Source: Thunnus maccoyii
Lineage: Eukaryota > Chordata > Actinopteri > Scombriformes > Scombridae
Assembly (NCBI RefSeq): GCF_910596095.1
Contig: NC_056534.1
Span: forward strand, 8,680,990-8,744,989
Length of the DNA: 64,000 nucleotides
Reading direction: 5' to 3'
Below, one piece after another: positions 13,501 through 26,066 of the stretch (the stretch's first letter is position 1; each line of letters begins with the position of its first letter). The position numbers were made by a program, and so were the translations under genes. The notes beneath the pieces are model-generated. The model ran no database searches. It was given only the letters and a program-made list of their open reading frames with translations, and was not told the DNA's origin.

Positions 13501-16500
13501 ACAAGTCTTACATAATTTGCTCTCAAATATAAAGTTTCTTTTAAAAAAAAAAAAAAAAAAAAGTAATTACGGTAATTCTCTAAAACAGCTGCAACATTAC
13601 TCGAACATACTGCATTTGTTTGGAATTATTTTCAGCTGCAGATTTGGTGCTCCTGTGAGTATTTACAGCAGCAGGACAAATAAACTACAGCGGCCATGTT
13701 CACTGTAATAAAAGAACATGTCGCCAGTGGAACAGTGTAGCAAATTTACATGTTTTTAATAGATTTGGACAACAAAGGAGCTCAATGGCACAAAGGAATA
13801 TCAGGCTGTTAGTACAATGAATTCATTGTTGATTTTAGTCTTTTCACTGGATTTGTTGGCAAAAACAAAAATATAGACTGTTACCACACTTTAAATTTGT
13901 CTTGTTGCATTTTTTTCATTATGAACTTGCCTGTGTGTGAGCGGGTGTGTATCTTCAGGTTCTCCAGACGTGAGAAACTCTTGTTGCAGGTGGGACAATG
14001 GTGCGGCTTCTCATTGGTGTGCGTGCGGATGTGAATCAGCATTTTATACCTATAAGAGATAAAACAAATTATGTTGACGGCACACACACACACAAACACA
14101 CACACAAATATGTAAATTTCAATCAGCTGTGTCAGCATGCAAAGTTGCAAAAACGATATCATCATATATACTGTACAAGGCCATGTAAGGTTATGATCCA
14201 GTCAAACAGCCCGTTTCTGTTGAAGCTGTGACCTTACTTAACTCTCATCTCATTATAAACAAACACTCTTCCATCTAGTGTGTCTACTGTTTGAGCGCTG
14301 CAGATCACATTGCCTGGGACTTTGTTCATCAGGAAACTATTTTTGGGTTGCTCTGCATGCAGCTTTTCATGGGACAGAAGTAATAAGCATATGATGTGTG
14401 TGTTTCAATTCATAATCAGATGTCCAAATGTCCTGCCACTGCTGTTTCTTGCCTTATGTTGCTACACTGGCTCTTTTCTCTCCACATTCTTAAAACTATT
14501 TAAAACAAACTGGTGGGTCAAACTGGATCTCAAGGTGTTAGTATGACTCCCTTATAGTGCTGAAATTTAAAAATATTAATTTGTAAATTAGAGTAATTCC
14601 CCATTCAGTTATTTTTTAAATCATGTATCAAGTAAAAAAGCCTTTCAAATGTAAGGATGTGCTTTCTGGTCGATATTTCATATCAATTTAAACTAATTAT
14701 GCTTCTGGGGTTTTTTTTACTTTTAATCTGGAAAAATGTATAATTTCAAGCAAAAATCCTTTTGCACACTTATGACATTTTATGAGCTAAATGATTTGTG
14801 ATTTATTCAAAAAAACTAGTAAACTATAATTGATTAACATAACTCATTAGTTGCACCCTTATTCACTTGTGTAATTGCCTTTATGACTGTGATGTACAGT
14901 AGTGACATTCTTTAAAAAAACACTTAAATGTACAATTTTTAACAACACTACAATCTACAGTTTCAAACATTTACTTCAAATTAGACATAACAATTAAAAA
15001 CTATGATTTTTTTCAACCCAATATTGTTACACAACCATTTACTGATAAAAGTTCAAACACAACACAAGCTGGTTGTTATATGGTACACAGTTCGTGAGAG
15101 TTGCATCACACCAATCCCAAGCAGGATGTTTGCAGTAAATTATCTGACATGTTGCATAAAATATATTGGCATTTCAGTAACAGGATGAGTGTACCTGGCA
15201 TTGAAGCCCCTCCCGTTCCGAGCACAGCCCTCCCACTGGCAGCAGTACCCGGAATCCTTTTCAGGCTTGACGTGGAAGTCGTTGATGTGATCCACCAAGT
15301 CCTGAAGCGAGTCAAACAGCAGGTGGCACTGCAGGACAGAGAAGGAGAGGGTGATCAGTCACTGACTGAATCCAAAACTGTGCAATTGCTTCAAATGCAG
15401 TGAAAGGAAGTTGATGTTTTTGCACAGTTTCTTCCACGTTCCATTTTATACAAACTTCATGATTCATCGTTTACTGAAATCATGGTTTTACATTTTCCAC
15501 TTGATTTAATTTTTTCCACTCCACAATAGCGTGAACTTTTCAGCTCTTCTCCACTTTTTCTCATAATGTATTCTTATATGCTTTAATCAAGTCTTAACAA
15601 ATGTCACATCAGTAATCTCATTGGGTTTTGTTTTATTAAAAAAAAACAGGTTCATAAGTACTCTGACCTGATTGAGACACTGAGGTCATAATTTTCATGA
15701 AACCATTAAAATCACTTGATAATATCTTAATACACTGTCAATTAAGACCTTGTTTTATGCTATTGTATGCTTTTTGCTCACTTTTGGTTTATTTACAACT
15801 TATTGCAACTTTATTACAACTGTAATACTTTTGTTTTTAAATTGATAAGCAACTTGCATTGATTAATCATTTAGTCTTTAAAATCTAAGAATATACTGTA
15901 AAATGCTCATCATAAGTTCCCTGAGCTCTGAGTCAACCAATAATCTAAAACCCCAAAATAATCAATTTACCAATAATAATAAAATAGAAAAAAGCAGCAA
16001 ATCCTCACATTTTATGCAAGAATGTGAATGTTTGGCTTTTTGTGCCTGATAATTTACCTAAAAGATTAATTGACAATAAATTTTAAGCACAGACTTCTTG
16101 TATTGTAAACTCTAGTTATATTTATCCTATACCTCTCTTTTTCCTGACTGCCAGCTGTGATTACATTTTGCTCTCAGCACCACCTAGTGGTCAGAGTAAT
16201 AGTTGCAGTGTTTTTCACCCAACCCCTTATTATAGGATAGATTCAGTGAGCTTGTTGTTAATTGATGTGGATCGATTGCTCAACTGAGACTATTTACACT
16301 GTAGTTTTTTTTGTGTAAAATCATCATAAAGCATATCTGATGAAGCCTGTGGTGAATCATGCTGTTCTAACAGTTGCACTTGTGATTTAATTAACATAAA
16401 CCTGTGAAGAATATTGACACAAGCATCTCATTTTGCAATGATTTACTTTTGTTTTCATAATTATATTTACCTTCATCCAACGGCAGGCCAGCTGACCATC

Positions 16501-19500
16501 CAATGAGGGCTCCGGTGAAACTTGCTTCTCTCTGTTCTGACCAATGAACATGGAGGAGGGAAAGCTGTATCCCTTAGGTGGGCTTGCAATCGGCAGGTAA
16601 AACGGATAACCCTGAGGCGAAGCTCCGCCCTCTACCCCTCGATGACGAGCTGGTTCCTGAAAGAGAGGAGAATGGAGAGAAAGGTCACAGAGAGGTCACT
16701 GCAAAGGAAGGAAGATCTCAACACTGAAACATGAAGGCGGAAATCCATCTGTTATTCAAAAATTAAGTTATTCAAAATTAAGTTAACATTCTGCATTTAT
16801 CTCACAATTTTGCTTAAGATTTGGTCGATAAATTTGTCCGATGCACCTTGTAGTTCAATGAAGCATTTACATATGTTATAGGTTATTCTTTTAAGTTTCT
16901 GTGTGTGGCTGTCATTGCATGCCTATCTAAACCAGTGACTCCCAACTTGGGGGTCGAGACCCCACAAAGGAGTTCACAGATGATTACTGTACAAGGATAA
17001 TAAAGAACTAGATGTTTCTCTAAAACAAAGTGATATATTTTTAAATTTTTGTCTAATTTATTGCTTTTTTCTTGTGAAATACAAACATAAGCTGTTAAGG
17101 GCCCTAAAAATTGTTCAAATGAAAAAGTCATAGAAGAAGAAAACCAATTTTCAGCTGAACCGCTCTCACTTCTTGTCATGAAGGGTCACAAGTAGACCTT
17201 ACTTAATTTTAATGGTCCACAAGCTAAAAAGGCTGGGAACCACTGATCTAAACAATGATGGTAAATGGTAAAATGTTTAAATAATTAAATTTAAATAACT
17301 TTAAATTGGAATGAAGACACTAAGTTTGGACCGATGTGGTTATACTGTTTTAACTTGTTTCTGAAAAGTCAGATAACATCCATATATATTAAGCACATAA
17401 TACTAAAAGGATAACATTGGGATAGCGGTACATTTTAATTTATATATCCAAGGTTCCACCCTGAAAAGTAAGAAAATGACTGGGCCATGAATTGAACCCT
17501 GTGGTACCTCACATTTCACCTTATTGAAACAAATAACTTGTCAGTGATAAGGGGAGAAGGTAATAGAATAAAATTTGATGATTTCTGCTGTGGAATCTGC
17601 TGCCTCTGCTCTGGAAATATTACTAGTTTGTTTATTTTACTCTGAGCACTTTCACTGTTGCGAGAGCTTTGTGATCAGTTTAATATTGTCAAAATTGTTG
17701 TTTAAAATGCTACATTGTTTGGCTAAATACTTCTGTCTGTGGTAAGAAAAAACAACTTGTTCTATATTTATGCATAATGAAATCAAGGTATTTAAAGAGG
17801 GTTTGAAGTCTTGCATGTTTTAAATCAGACGGGAGATCCACACTGGTCAGCTAAGTGAATAATTATGGACAAAAAGCTGCTGCTAAACATTTCAAAGACA
17901 TATTTGAAGAACCTAATAAGTACATCTGTGAGGACATAATGAATGCTTCTCACAGTCCACTTTAAATGCTTAAGACAATTTCAAAAAAACATACTTTTTG
18001 AGGTAAAAGATGAATCTAGGCCAAGAGGGGGAGAGATTTAATGTCTGTGCTCCAACAAAGAAGCTGAGTGTTTGATGTTTTACCATTCAAGCACGGCTAG
18101 AATTTGATTTAGACAGAGTCACTGGACGGCTGTGTGCTGTGTGCAGACACTGCCGCAACAAATTAGATTCACTCCCAGGATCCCAATTCAATTCAATCCT
18201 GTTGAAGAAGAGTGGAGCACATTTAGCCCCAATCAGTCACCGGCTGGATTATTCTGAGAAGACTGTGGCCATGCTTCTGCACAAGATTAACTGATTACAT
18301 GAAGGCACACACCTACAGTGTGTTGCCCTACAGTGCGTACCGGTTTTCAGAAATCTATTTAAAATGTAAGATCTACCACAATGTAATGAAAAGAGAGGAG
18401 AGTGTTGGTGTTATAAATGTATAGTGTTTTAATCGTCAGGAACTAATTAAAACAAGACAGAAACACATCACACAACACATGCAAAGCAATGAAATGTTAA
18501 TAGAAATAAGGAGTGAATAAGACAACACAGTGCTGTATTATTAGCCAAGAACTGAAACAAGCAGACACACATATATATAAAAAGCCCAGACACCACATAA
18601 AATACATCAATCTCTCTAAAAGCAAAGCCACAATAAAAGATACACATGCAGGTACATGAGGACAGACTGGTGACTGCAACACAGTGATACTGCATGTGAC
18701 AGCTGAAGGCACACAACACAGTTTTAGGCAACACATTTTTCTTAGATGGAAAATTTTCAGATATCCTGTAAATATGTATATATATTGACAGTTATCAAGT
18801 ATTTGTAATGCACTTTCTGCAAAATTTGTGCATGCATTGAGGGTGTCACAGTGGCCTAAGCAGGGTAAGATGTGTAGCATGTAACTGCAACATCCCTGGT
18901 TTAAACTGAGCGAGGATCTTGTATTGCATGTTCGATTCAGTAGCCAGTGTCACCAAATTTGAGGATGTGCAAAATGCAATTTGCAACATGAGATAATTTC
19001 CTTTCCAGTTAATTTTGACACATTTTCAATCACAACTTGTGAACTCTGCATGATCATGTCAGAAACCTGTAGGACTTGCAAATTTATAATGCAATTTGCA
19101 AGCAACAGCTACATGTGAAACTTGACATTGACTTGTGTAAAATGGGCCCCAGGTCTCTTTGTTATCAGATCTTCAAGCTATTTGTGTGCTCAGTGTTGCT
19201 CATCCATCCAGCTGGAGAGCAATGTGAATTCAGTGTTAAGAATCAAATCTCAGAATCGACTTTGAAACATCAGTTGTCACTGTCATATCTGATGGTAATG
19301 TGTGCGTGCAAAATGTAACTTTTGTATGCAAACGCCTGGACTCACCCGTGAGAAGAGATGTGGCTGGGGGCTGCTGCTGCTGTGAGGAGACTCCAGAGGT
19401 GAAGAAGGGGAGGGGGAGGAGGGGGAGGAAGGGGACGGGGACAAGGAGGAGGTGTGGCGGGAGGAGGGGGACAGGCTGAGGTCCATGGCCGGAGGGGTGA

Positions 19501-21485
19501 AACAGGACCCGTGTCGTTCATGAGAGGAGGATTGGGAATCTACAGTAAAGTATAGAGTAGAGTTACAATGGGATGATGTTTGGTTTGTCAAACTGAAGGA
19601 AGATATTTCTGCATGTGTAGTTTCTGACACTTTCCATATAATGGCTTGTTAGCAATGTTGAATTCTAGTTACTGCACGTAGCTTAGCTTAGTTTAGTTAG
19701 CTTATACCTGAGGTTACAGTTGCTCTTAGTTTACATTTGGACATTTTAACCAACATTTTGTGAACATATTTTGCACAAAACTTATGAAGAGCTTCAAGCC
19801 GTTATTACAGTTTGGGTGAAAAAGGGAAAGAAGATGAAGAAAACACGGTGTGTTTGCTGTTACAACCACCGGTACCTCCTTTGATTCATGTTGAAATCAA
19901 GGAAAACAGAGTTAGAAGAAAAAATTCACTAATATGTGTTTTCATTTGTCTTTTTGGATTTTATCAAGTCATAAGTCCTTTGAATCAAAAACAAGTTAAC
20001 ATTTTTCACTGTCACCTGGAGTTGCTTAGAGCTCCATTAAATCCTGTCAGAATTCCAAACTTGATTAACTGTTAACAAACGGCTCCTGTGATATTGCCGC
20101 CTGAGCTGTTGATAACTGTAATGCAAATTACAAACAATCCAGCCTTAGAACATCTTATTCAACAGTATGTCATGTGGTTGCATGCCAATTCTAAAAAAAG
20201 ACATATTATTGTGTGTTGTTTAGCTTGGCCAGGTGTCTGCAGTTAGTTCAGACAAATTATTTTTTAGACAGCAGGAGCAACAGCTAAAACGTTGGGAAAA
20301 TGACATTATATAGCATTGGTGAGTATCATGTATATGGATGAAGTTAGAGTGTGCTGGTTAGTTTTCACGGGATCTGTCTGGGGCCTCAACTTCTAGTAGC
20401 ACAGTGCTGTAGTGGATAGGCTACTCATTGACTTAAACAGTAAACCAGAAAGACCAATTTCATTGAATGTGCAGAGGCTAGTCAAACAGTAGCTAGCTTG
20501 GAGGTGACGTCAGCACCTCAACTCTCTATAAACTTTTATGGGTAAATTGTGTAACTGACCAAGCAACTAATTCCAGTTCATTATTATTTTCCTATTTGCT
20601 CTTGTTTGCTCCTCAATAAACTCTTTAGAAATGTAGTTCTTTAGCTGTAGATGATACGTTCTTCACCAGATAATCCCAAACTTTGTCTGGATGGGTTAGT
20701 TTAGTAAGTAAACAGTTTTCTAGTAAAGCTGGTGGTGGTGCTGTTGGGAATCATACTGTTGGGTAAATACTTAAAGGACTCCTGGTGCCTCCATTTGGGA
20801 AAGTTAGCAGAGCTATATGTAACTACACAATATAGTGCGAAATCACCCTAACAAAACAACACAACAATCACACAACAACAAAACACAACGAGTAAACTAT
20901 ATCAGTCATACATACACGTTGCACATTCTACATAATACTGAGCTCTTGGACTACACCAAGGACGAAGGTATACAGTCCATTCGGACTCTCATAGAGGCCG
21001 TGTTGTGGTTTTCTTTGAGGTCACCTCATGTCAGTGTCACGCTCCTCTTGTTATGAGAAACACCGACAAATCTGGGGACAATGTATGTCTATTTGAGGAC
21101 TGAAGAGAGCTACCATTCATGGGATTTACAATATTGAGTTACTGGGAAAGTGAGAACATAGAATCCACTTATTATACTATTGCATTATCAGAGTGATATG
21201 CTTAATCACTGCAACGTGGCATCAGCAAAGGCATGTCCTTGTGTATTCGAGAGAGAGGAGAAACGATGGAGACTTTGTCGATATGTCTGTCGACGAGAAT
21301 ACGCTCTCCTTCGAACTCTTACCTGGAGAGGAGGGTGGAGACGGAAAGGTTGTATATATCAGGCGTGGTCGTGTGGCGCTGAGAGGGGCACAGATAGAAG
21401 AAGAAGTCCTCTTCCCTAATCTCACTGGACCATCTATCCGACCTGAGGGAAGCTTCAAGTCCAACGGCTCGTCCAATGACAACAT
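10515..21485 (-). CDS. glis2: GLIS2 zinc-finger transcription factor, six coding exons
   Basis: Krueppel-like nuclear DNA-binding factor of the GLI/GLIS group; in mammals GLIS2 loss causes nephronophthisis, so a role in kidney/cilium gene control is inferred from the family. Coding exons in transcript order: 21485-21323, 19539-19346, 16656-16471, 15328-15195, 14049-13931, 11200-10515. All junctions keep frame, giving 1482 nt and 493 residues (human GLIS2 is about 524). The start is chosen because it begins [12 protein letters not shown], matching the conserved GLIS2 N-terminus. C2H2 fingers lie at about residues 177-200, 211-236, 244-264, 272-294 and 302-324. Finger 1 is split by an intron (CRWMK / CHLLF), as is finger 2. 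Finger 4 begins [20 protein letters not shown] and finger 5 ends [14 protein letters not shown], diagnostic of GLIS2. Residues 56-110 are Ser/Pro-rich; the C-terminus has a Gly run, a Glu-rich acidic patch and VLNLS. The intron after finger 3 has a GC donor. I cannot tell whether this is the teleost a or b paralogue. Confidence 0.96.
11511..11760. repeat. SINE tail fragment plus CCCATAATGCA repeat in glis2 intron 6
   Basis: 11511-11570 (aggggagagagataagggg, gacctgtaacaaaggtc) resembles the 3' portion of fish tRNA-SINEs in reverse. 11590-11720 (tacacttcccataatgcag, ctctgttaaaaatttg) is related to 44052-44290. Confidence 0.5.
12076..12162 (-). repeat. tRNA-derived SINE fragment
   Basis: The minus strand reads GGTGGCCTTGTAGTTAAGAT (A-box-like), then GTTTGACTCTGGGTGGAGAC (B-box-like) and CCTTTGCTGCATG. 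This order is typical of fish tRNA-SINEs; it is too degenerate to be a tRNA. Confidence 0.6.
13153..13345 (+). repeat. Dispersed repeat, copy in glis2 intron 6
   Basis: Shares TGGAGTTTGAAAGA, GAGTTGCATTATGG, GGAACCAAAAGACA and TTTTGAC-ATTCTTTTT words in the same order as 50862-51065. Confidence 0.5.
13929..13930 (-). other. glis2: Non-canonical GC splice donor of glis2
   Basis: Reading the minus strand, exon 5 ends ...TCACACACAG and the intron begins gcaagttc. The next exon begins GAGAAAAACCC after ctctag. Splicing here restores the invariant linker HTGEKPY between fingers 3 and 4 in frame. The match AG|GCAAGT is the strong consensus typical of genuine GC-AG introns. No GT donor nearby keeps the frame. 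Confidence 0.88.
16933..17245. mobile_element. hAT-type MITE with perfect 8-bp target duplication
   Basis: Ends are CAGTGACTCCCAAC and (reversed) CAGTGGTTCCCAGC. The 8-bp word ATCTAAAC flanks both ends (16925-16932 and 17246-17253), as hAT insertion produces. The CAGTGGTTCCCAA-type terminus is characteristic of Charlie-like hAT elements. The element is 313 bp, non-coding, and inserted in glis2 intron 3. Confidence 0.88.
17440..17560 (-). pseudogene. Tiny LINE reverse-transcriptase relic
   Basis: The minus strand reads [12 protein letters not shown], matching the GVPQGSILGPLLF box of non-LTR reverse transcriptase. Nothing else of the domain is convincing. Nearby AAATAACTTGTCAGTGAT is shared with the relic at 40.3-40.46 kb, so both probably derive from one element family. 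Confidence 0.5.
18838..18930 (+). repeat. tRNA-derived SINE fragment in glis2 intron 3
   Basis: GGTGTCACAGTGGCCTAAGC (A-box-like) is followed by GCATGTAACTGCAACATCCC and TGGTTTAAACTGAGCGAGG (decayed B box), then a TTGTATTGCATG tail. Confidence 0.6.
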
Positions 21486-24466
21486 GGCTTCTGGTTGCTC
21501 AAGCCCACCTGGGGAGAGAAAAACAGGTTGACTGGCTGACCACATAAGTATCCAGTTCCAATTTAGCGTTCAGTGTATCGAAACAAAAACAATCCTTGAA
21601 ATGTTTTTGTAAAAAAGCTATTATGAAATATCTGGATTACTGCAGAAGTTTCGCAAAAATGCCTTCAGCTATTAAATTTAACATCTTTGCAAGGCATGGC
21701 AATATCAGTGATTTTTTTTTTTTTTGGATTCATACTTAAACCTGATTTGTTTTTGTTTGTTCTGTCATTTGGCAGCATGTAAACACAACATTGACACACT
21801 GTCACCTCATAAAGCAAACCGCTGCCTATTCACACATCCACCAGACGTGGAGCAACATCAAAATCCATTCGTATTTCTGGCCACCTGATGAATGTAAGTC
21901 CAACAGTCACTCTTCTTTTAGCTTTGTTTTTGGTCTCCAACAACTCCTGAGGGAAATATCTGACTATTTCGCGGTTAAATACTCAACTATGTTCAACAGC
22001 TAGTCACTAACTCTCTGTCATTTGGTGCTAGGCACGTAGTGTACAGTGTGCTTCTCAGAGCTTGAAAACAGCTTCATGCTGTGTATGAAAACCACACTGG
22101 TGAGAGTGAATCAAAACAGTAAAGATGTGGGCCATAAAACCATAACAATGAACTGAATGACACTAAAACACAAAGGACTGCAGGCTTTTAGGAGTTTATA
22201 TAAAAGTAATCTTCTTCTTCTCTATGCCTCCCTTCCAAACTTCTTCAAATACTCTCTCTCTCACTCTCTGAGAGGGATCCACAGTTCTCTTGTGGTTGTT
22301 AACCACTAGAGGAAGTACCTCCCCGCCCTCACAGTGAGCTGTCAGTCAAAACACACGTCTGCTACCTAGAGAGCAAAACAACCTCATGAACAGTCTGCCA
22401 CAGTGACTGCTGACAAATCAGGATATTAAATTATTTTTGCACCAATCTGCCACTGACATCAGTGTAAAGCGGAGGGAGAGTTGAAGCGATGGCAAAGCAG
22501 AACGTCTGTGTGAGGAAAACACTTGGTCACAGCCAGCTGTATTTAAATGTCCTCTATAAAAAATGTCTAGACAACTTTCATTTTAGTCATTTGCTGATCA
22601 CTCTCACTTTTGAATTATTGTGTAATCTTCAGAGGAACATTAGTCACTTCTAGGGGCGGATTCCTTGGAGATCTTATCAAACTACTATGCAAGTATTGCG
22701 GTTTATACCCAAAGTGAAGCATATGAAAAACAGCCAATGTAGTTGCTTTAGTGAACATGATACGTGGTTTTACATCGTCTGAAAATACACAGCTTCAGAT
22801 CCAACTTCCAACTTTTCTACTTTATTGTTTCAAGGGGAAAATTGTCTTTCAATCAGCACACAAAGACTTAAAGACACACATAAAACATCATATATTACCT
22901 AAAAAACATAATACAAATATGTAAAACAAACGCTACAACCGCCACACAAGCTCACATGAGACGACGTGCACCAAGTGACATCATAATGTTCATTTGGGAT
23001 TCAAATTATTTTGTATTCATGCACTTTTAAATCATCAGCAGATGCTTTGATTAATATTACCAGTCATCTTAATCATGATGTATGAAATCAATCTGATCAA
23101 ACAATTCATAAGTGTGTTGAGGTGAGTTGGGAACGTGCAGATACAAGAAAGAATTAGAAATACTTGCATCCTGTGCCTACATCCCATAACCCATCACATA
23201 TATCACAATCACAATCGTAAGTTTGTTTAATCTAGAAAGAGGAGGAGTTTTCTTTTTTTCTACCGATCAAAATGGAAAATAAAATTATAACTTCGAAGCA
23301 GCTGTTGTTCGGTGCCAGTTTATGTCTTTACAGATCATTTAGTCAATCTGAGAATGATAGCAGATTCCAATCCTGTGTTTTGAATTTTAGTTGCTCAGTT
23401 CCTGAGGGAAAACCTCTGCAAACCATTATGATGTGGATATGTTATTGCGATCCTCTACATTTCTGTGGTCCAGCTTCACTGAGGGGCCAAACGAGAGTTT
23501 GCAGTAGTTTTCCACCCATAGCGGTATGATACTCTGGTGAAGCATGGGACAAAAAGCTACCCTGGTCCATGACTCAACTCGTGAGTTCTTGTAACTGAAT
23601 GACTCAAGACCTAGATATCTGCATCAAAGAAAAAAAAATCTCACAGGAGGAAACCAAAAGGGGAAAAACTCTGCAGTGAAATGGACCAAACCTGCAGGGA
23701 AATGCTCGACATCTGCTGGGAAAGTTGACACAGCACACGCCCTCAGTTTTTCAGTAACACTCTGCTCCCCACTCACACTGTTATACAAGATTCACACCTG
23801 AGAATGTCCTCCTTCATCAGTTTGTTTTAAGGTTATCTGTGCAACTGCAATATCTGCTCCGATTACCATCACTCACATGATCTTAATATAAATCTGATCG
23901 CTTAAAATCAGAAATCTGCCAATAAGAAACAAGAAGTGGTGGTGAAATGTTAGAGTATACAGTATATGTCTGAGGTCATTTAGACACAGGGTTGCTATCA
24001 AATAGTTTGTCCACCAGAGAGCACTGACACATTTGCTCGGTACATGGCTTGATCGTATTTTTTTTTTAAAAATTAAGCTGTCTTTATAAAAATGTTTGCC
24101 TATATGTTGAGGGTGTCATTGCTTGAAAGTCACTTTGGATGAAAGCGCCTAACAAACAAAAATATATAGTTGCAGAAATAATGGCCGTTTTCTCTCTATG
24201 ATTTTATTATTCAGCTGAAAAAACCTGTTACAGGGAGAAGGTCAGGGTGGATGGATACATAGTGTACAAAGTGTGTGACCTTTGGCTTTTTTTTATCCAT
24301 CATGGGTATCTTTCCCTAACCTTGAACAAGTAGATTAAGTCGCATAGGGATAGAAGATTAAAAAATGCTCATTTTTCAACAGTGATGTGGGTACATTTCT
24401 TGTTATGTACTATATCGCTGTGAGGACTTGAAGCTCTGAAGCTCATAAAAAGTTAAAGAAAAACTG

Positions 24467-24823
24467 TTAAAGGAATAGTTTAATGTTTTAGGAAACACAC
24501 TTATTCACTCTCTTGCTGAGGGTTAGAGTAGAAGACCGATACCCTGCAAAGAAGTCACGCTGCCTGACTGCAGTTTGCAAAGAAATAGTTAAAAAAAATC
24601 ACAACTTGTTTTCTTTTTATTTTTAATTTGTGAGTTTTAGAGGTGCTGGTATGTGTATTTTTAAACTTTGGATACTTCAGGTCTTTACGCTAAACTAGAC
24701 TAATTGTCTTCTGGCTCCGGCACCAAACTTCACGCACATACACGAGAGCGGCGTCAACTTTCTCATCTAACACTCAGCAAGAAGACAAACACACGTATTT
24801 CCCGAAATGTCGAATTCTTCCTT
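24467..24823. mobile_element. Palindromic MITE with about 65-bp inverted ends
   Basis: Left end TTAAAGGAATAGTTTAATGT continues into AGGAAACACACTTATTC and CTTGCTGAGGGTTAGA. The right end, reversed, gives AAGGAAGAATTCGACATTTC then GGAAATACGTGTG and CTTGCTGAGTGTTAGA. This terminus is a familiar fish MITE type. It is 357 bp, non-coding, inside the putative first intron of glis2. Confidence 0.75.
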
Positions 24824-25685
24824 CAACCTAAGTTTGGAAACTTTGCAAACTTTTTCACTTTCACATGAAACTTTACACCCACAGTACAAAAAAAAAAAAA
24901 AATCAGGTGTTTCTTTTTTTAAGCGGTTGTTATGTATTTATCCGGTATTTGCCTCAAGTAGACTTCTCTATGGCGCCAGACGTGGGTTGCAAGTAGATTT
25001 GTGACACAACTGCAGAACCTCTATTGGGTGTCTCACTATATGGCTCCTTAATGATAGCTGGCAGTGAGAGCATACCTAATTTACTTTCACTGGCTGGATT
25101 TCCAAACACAGTCTGGGATTCAAACCGGCAACTTTCCAGCTATACGTACACCTCTTTAACTTCTAAACTCGCTGTCACCACAAATTCTTCCACAATCACC
25201 GACAGGATCCCCCGACATAATATGAGGCAGAGGCTAAACCACAATGAAGTCAGTGTTTAGGTCCTTCTGCCAGTCTGCCAGCTACCTCACCACACTGGTT
25301 TCACATTCCACAGCAACCTCGTTGACTTCTCTCTCTCTCTCTCACACACACACACACGCTGCTATTTGGAGGTATTGTGAAGGCACGCACATAGAGGACC
25401 ATATGTATCTAGGCACGCATGCAGACTGAAATCACTCCAGCAGGCATGCGCAAGACTCATAGCCACACGTGAGCCCTCCACCTCCAGCAGCTCCTCCCCC
25501 TCTTTTCCCTCAATGACCTGCCTTTGGGCAGCATGCCCGGACCCTCTTATGGATCCCCTACTGCCTAGCAAAACACATACTTTGGCTATTCACACACTTG
25601 CACACAAACATATTGTGCACATGAGCACGGACACACACTCACTTACAGTGTATATTCTAAACACATGTAAGGAGAAGCACTTTCA

Positions 25686-25707
25686 CACACACACACACAC
25701 ACACACA
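25686..25707 (+). repeat. CA microsatellite
   Basis: CA run within a 25340-25960 segment generally rich in CACA words. Confidence 0.9.
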
Positions 25708-26040
25708 GTACATGTGTACATGCATACATATGAATGACATGTATTCAGTCACACCTATATTCTGTGCACTGGAGCTCTTTGGGGAACTTAAACCTCATGC
25801 ATACTGTGCACACTTGCAACATGCAAAGACACACCAAGTCACACTTTCTGATAGAAACGTAGCAAAAATCTGAACCTTTTTTCACACAATTATATGTAAA
25901 ACTTTACACACATACACAGAGTGGATGCCCCCACGGGTGTAACATACGTACGTTAACACACACATGAGAATATCTTTCCTCCTCTGACAGGAAACCTTCG
26001 CCCTGATCTGGCCTCTCCCTCGCCTGTATTTACTCCTCTG

Positions 26041-26066
26041 TTTCTCTCTCTCTCTCTCTCTCTCTC
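26041..26066 (+). repeat. CT microsatellite and C/T-rich flank
   Basis: CT run inside a C/T-rich stretch extending to about 26200. A similar CT tract occurs at 27583-27628. Confidence 0.9.

Noticed and set aside
13881..14165. Zinc-finger frame as an independent small gene
   Set aside because: It is glis2 exon 5 with read-through into both flanking introns.
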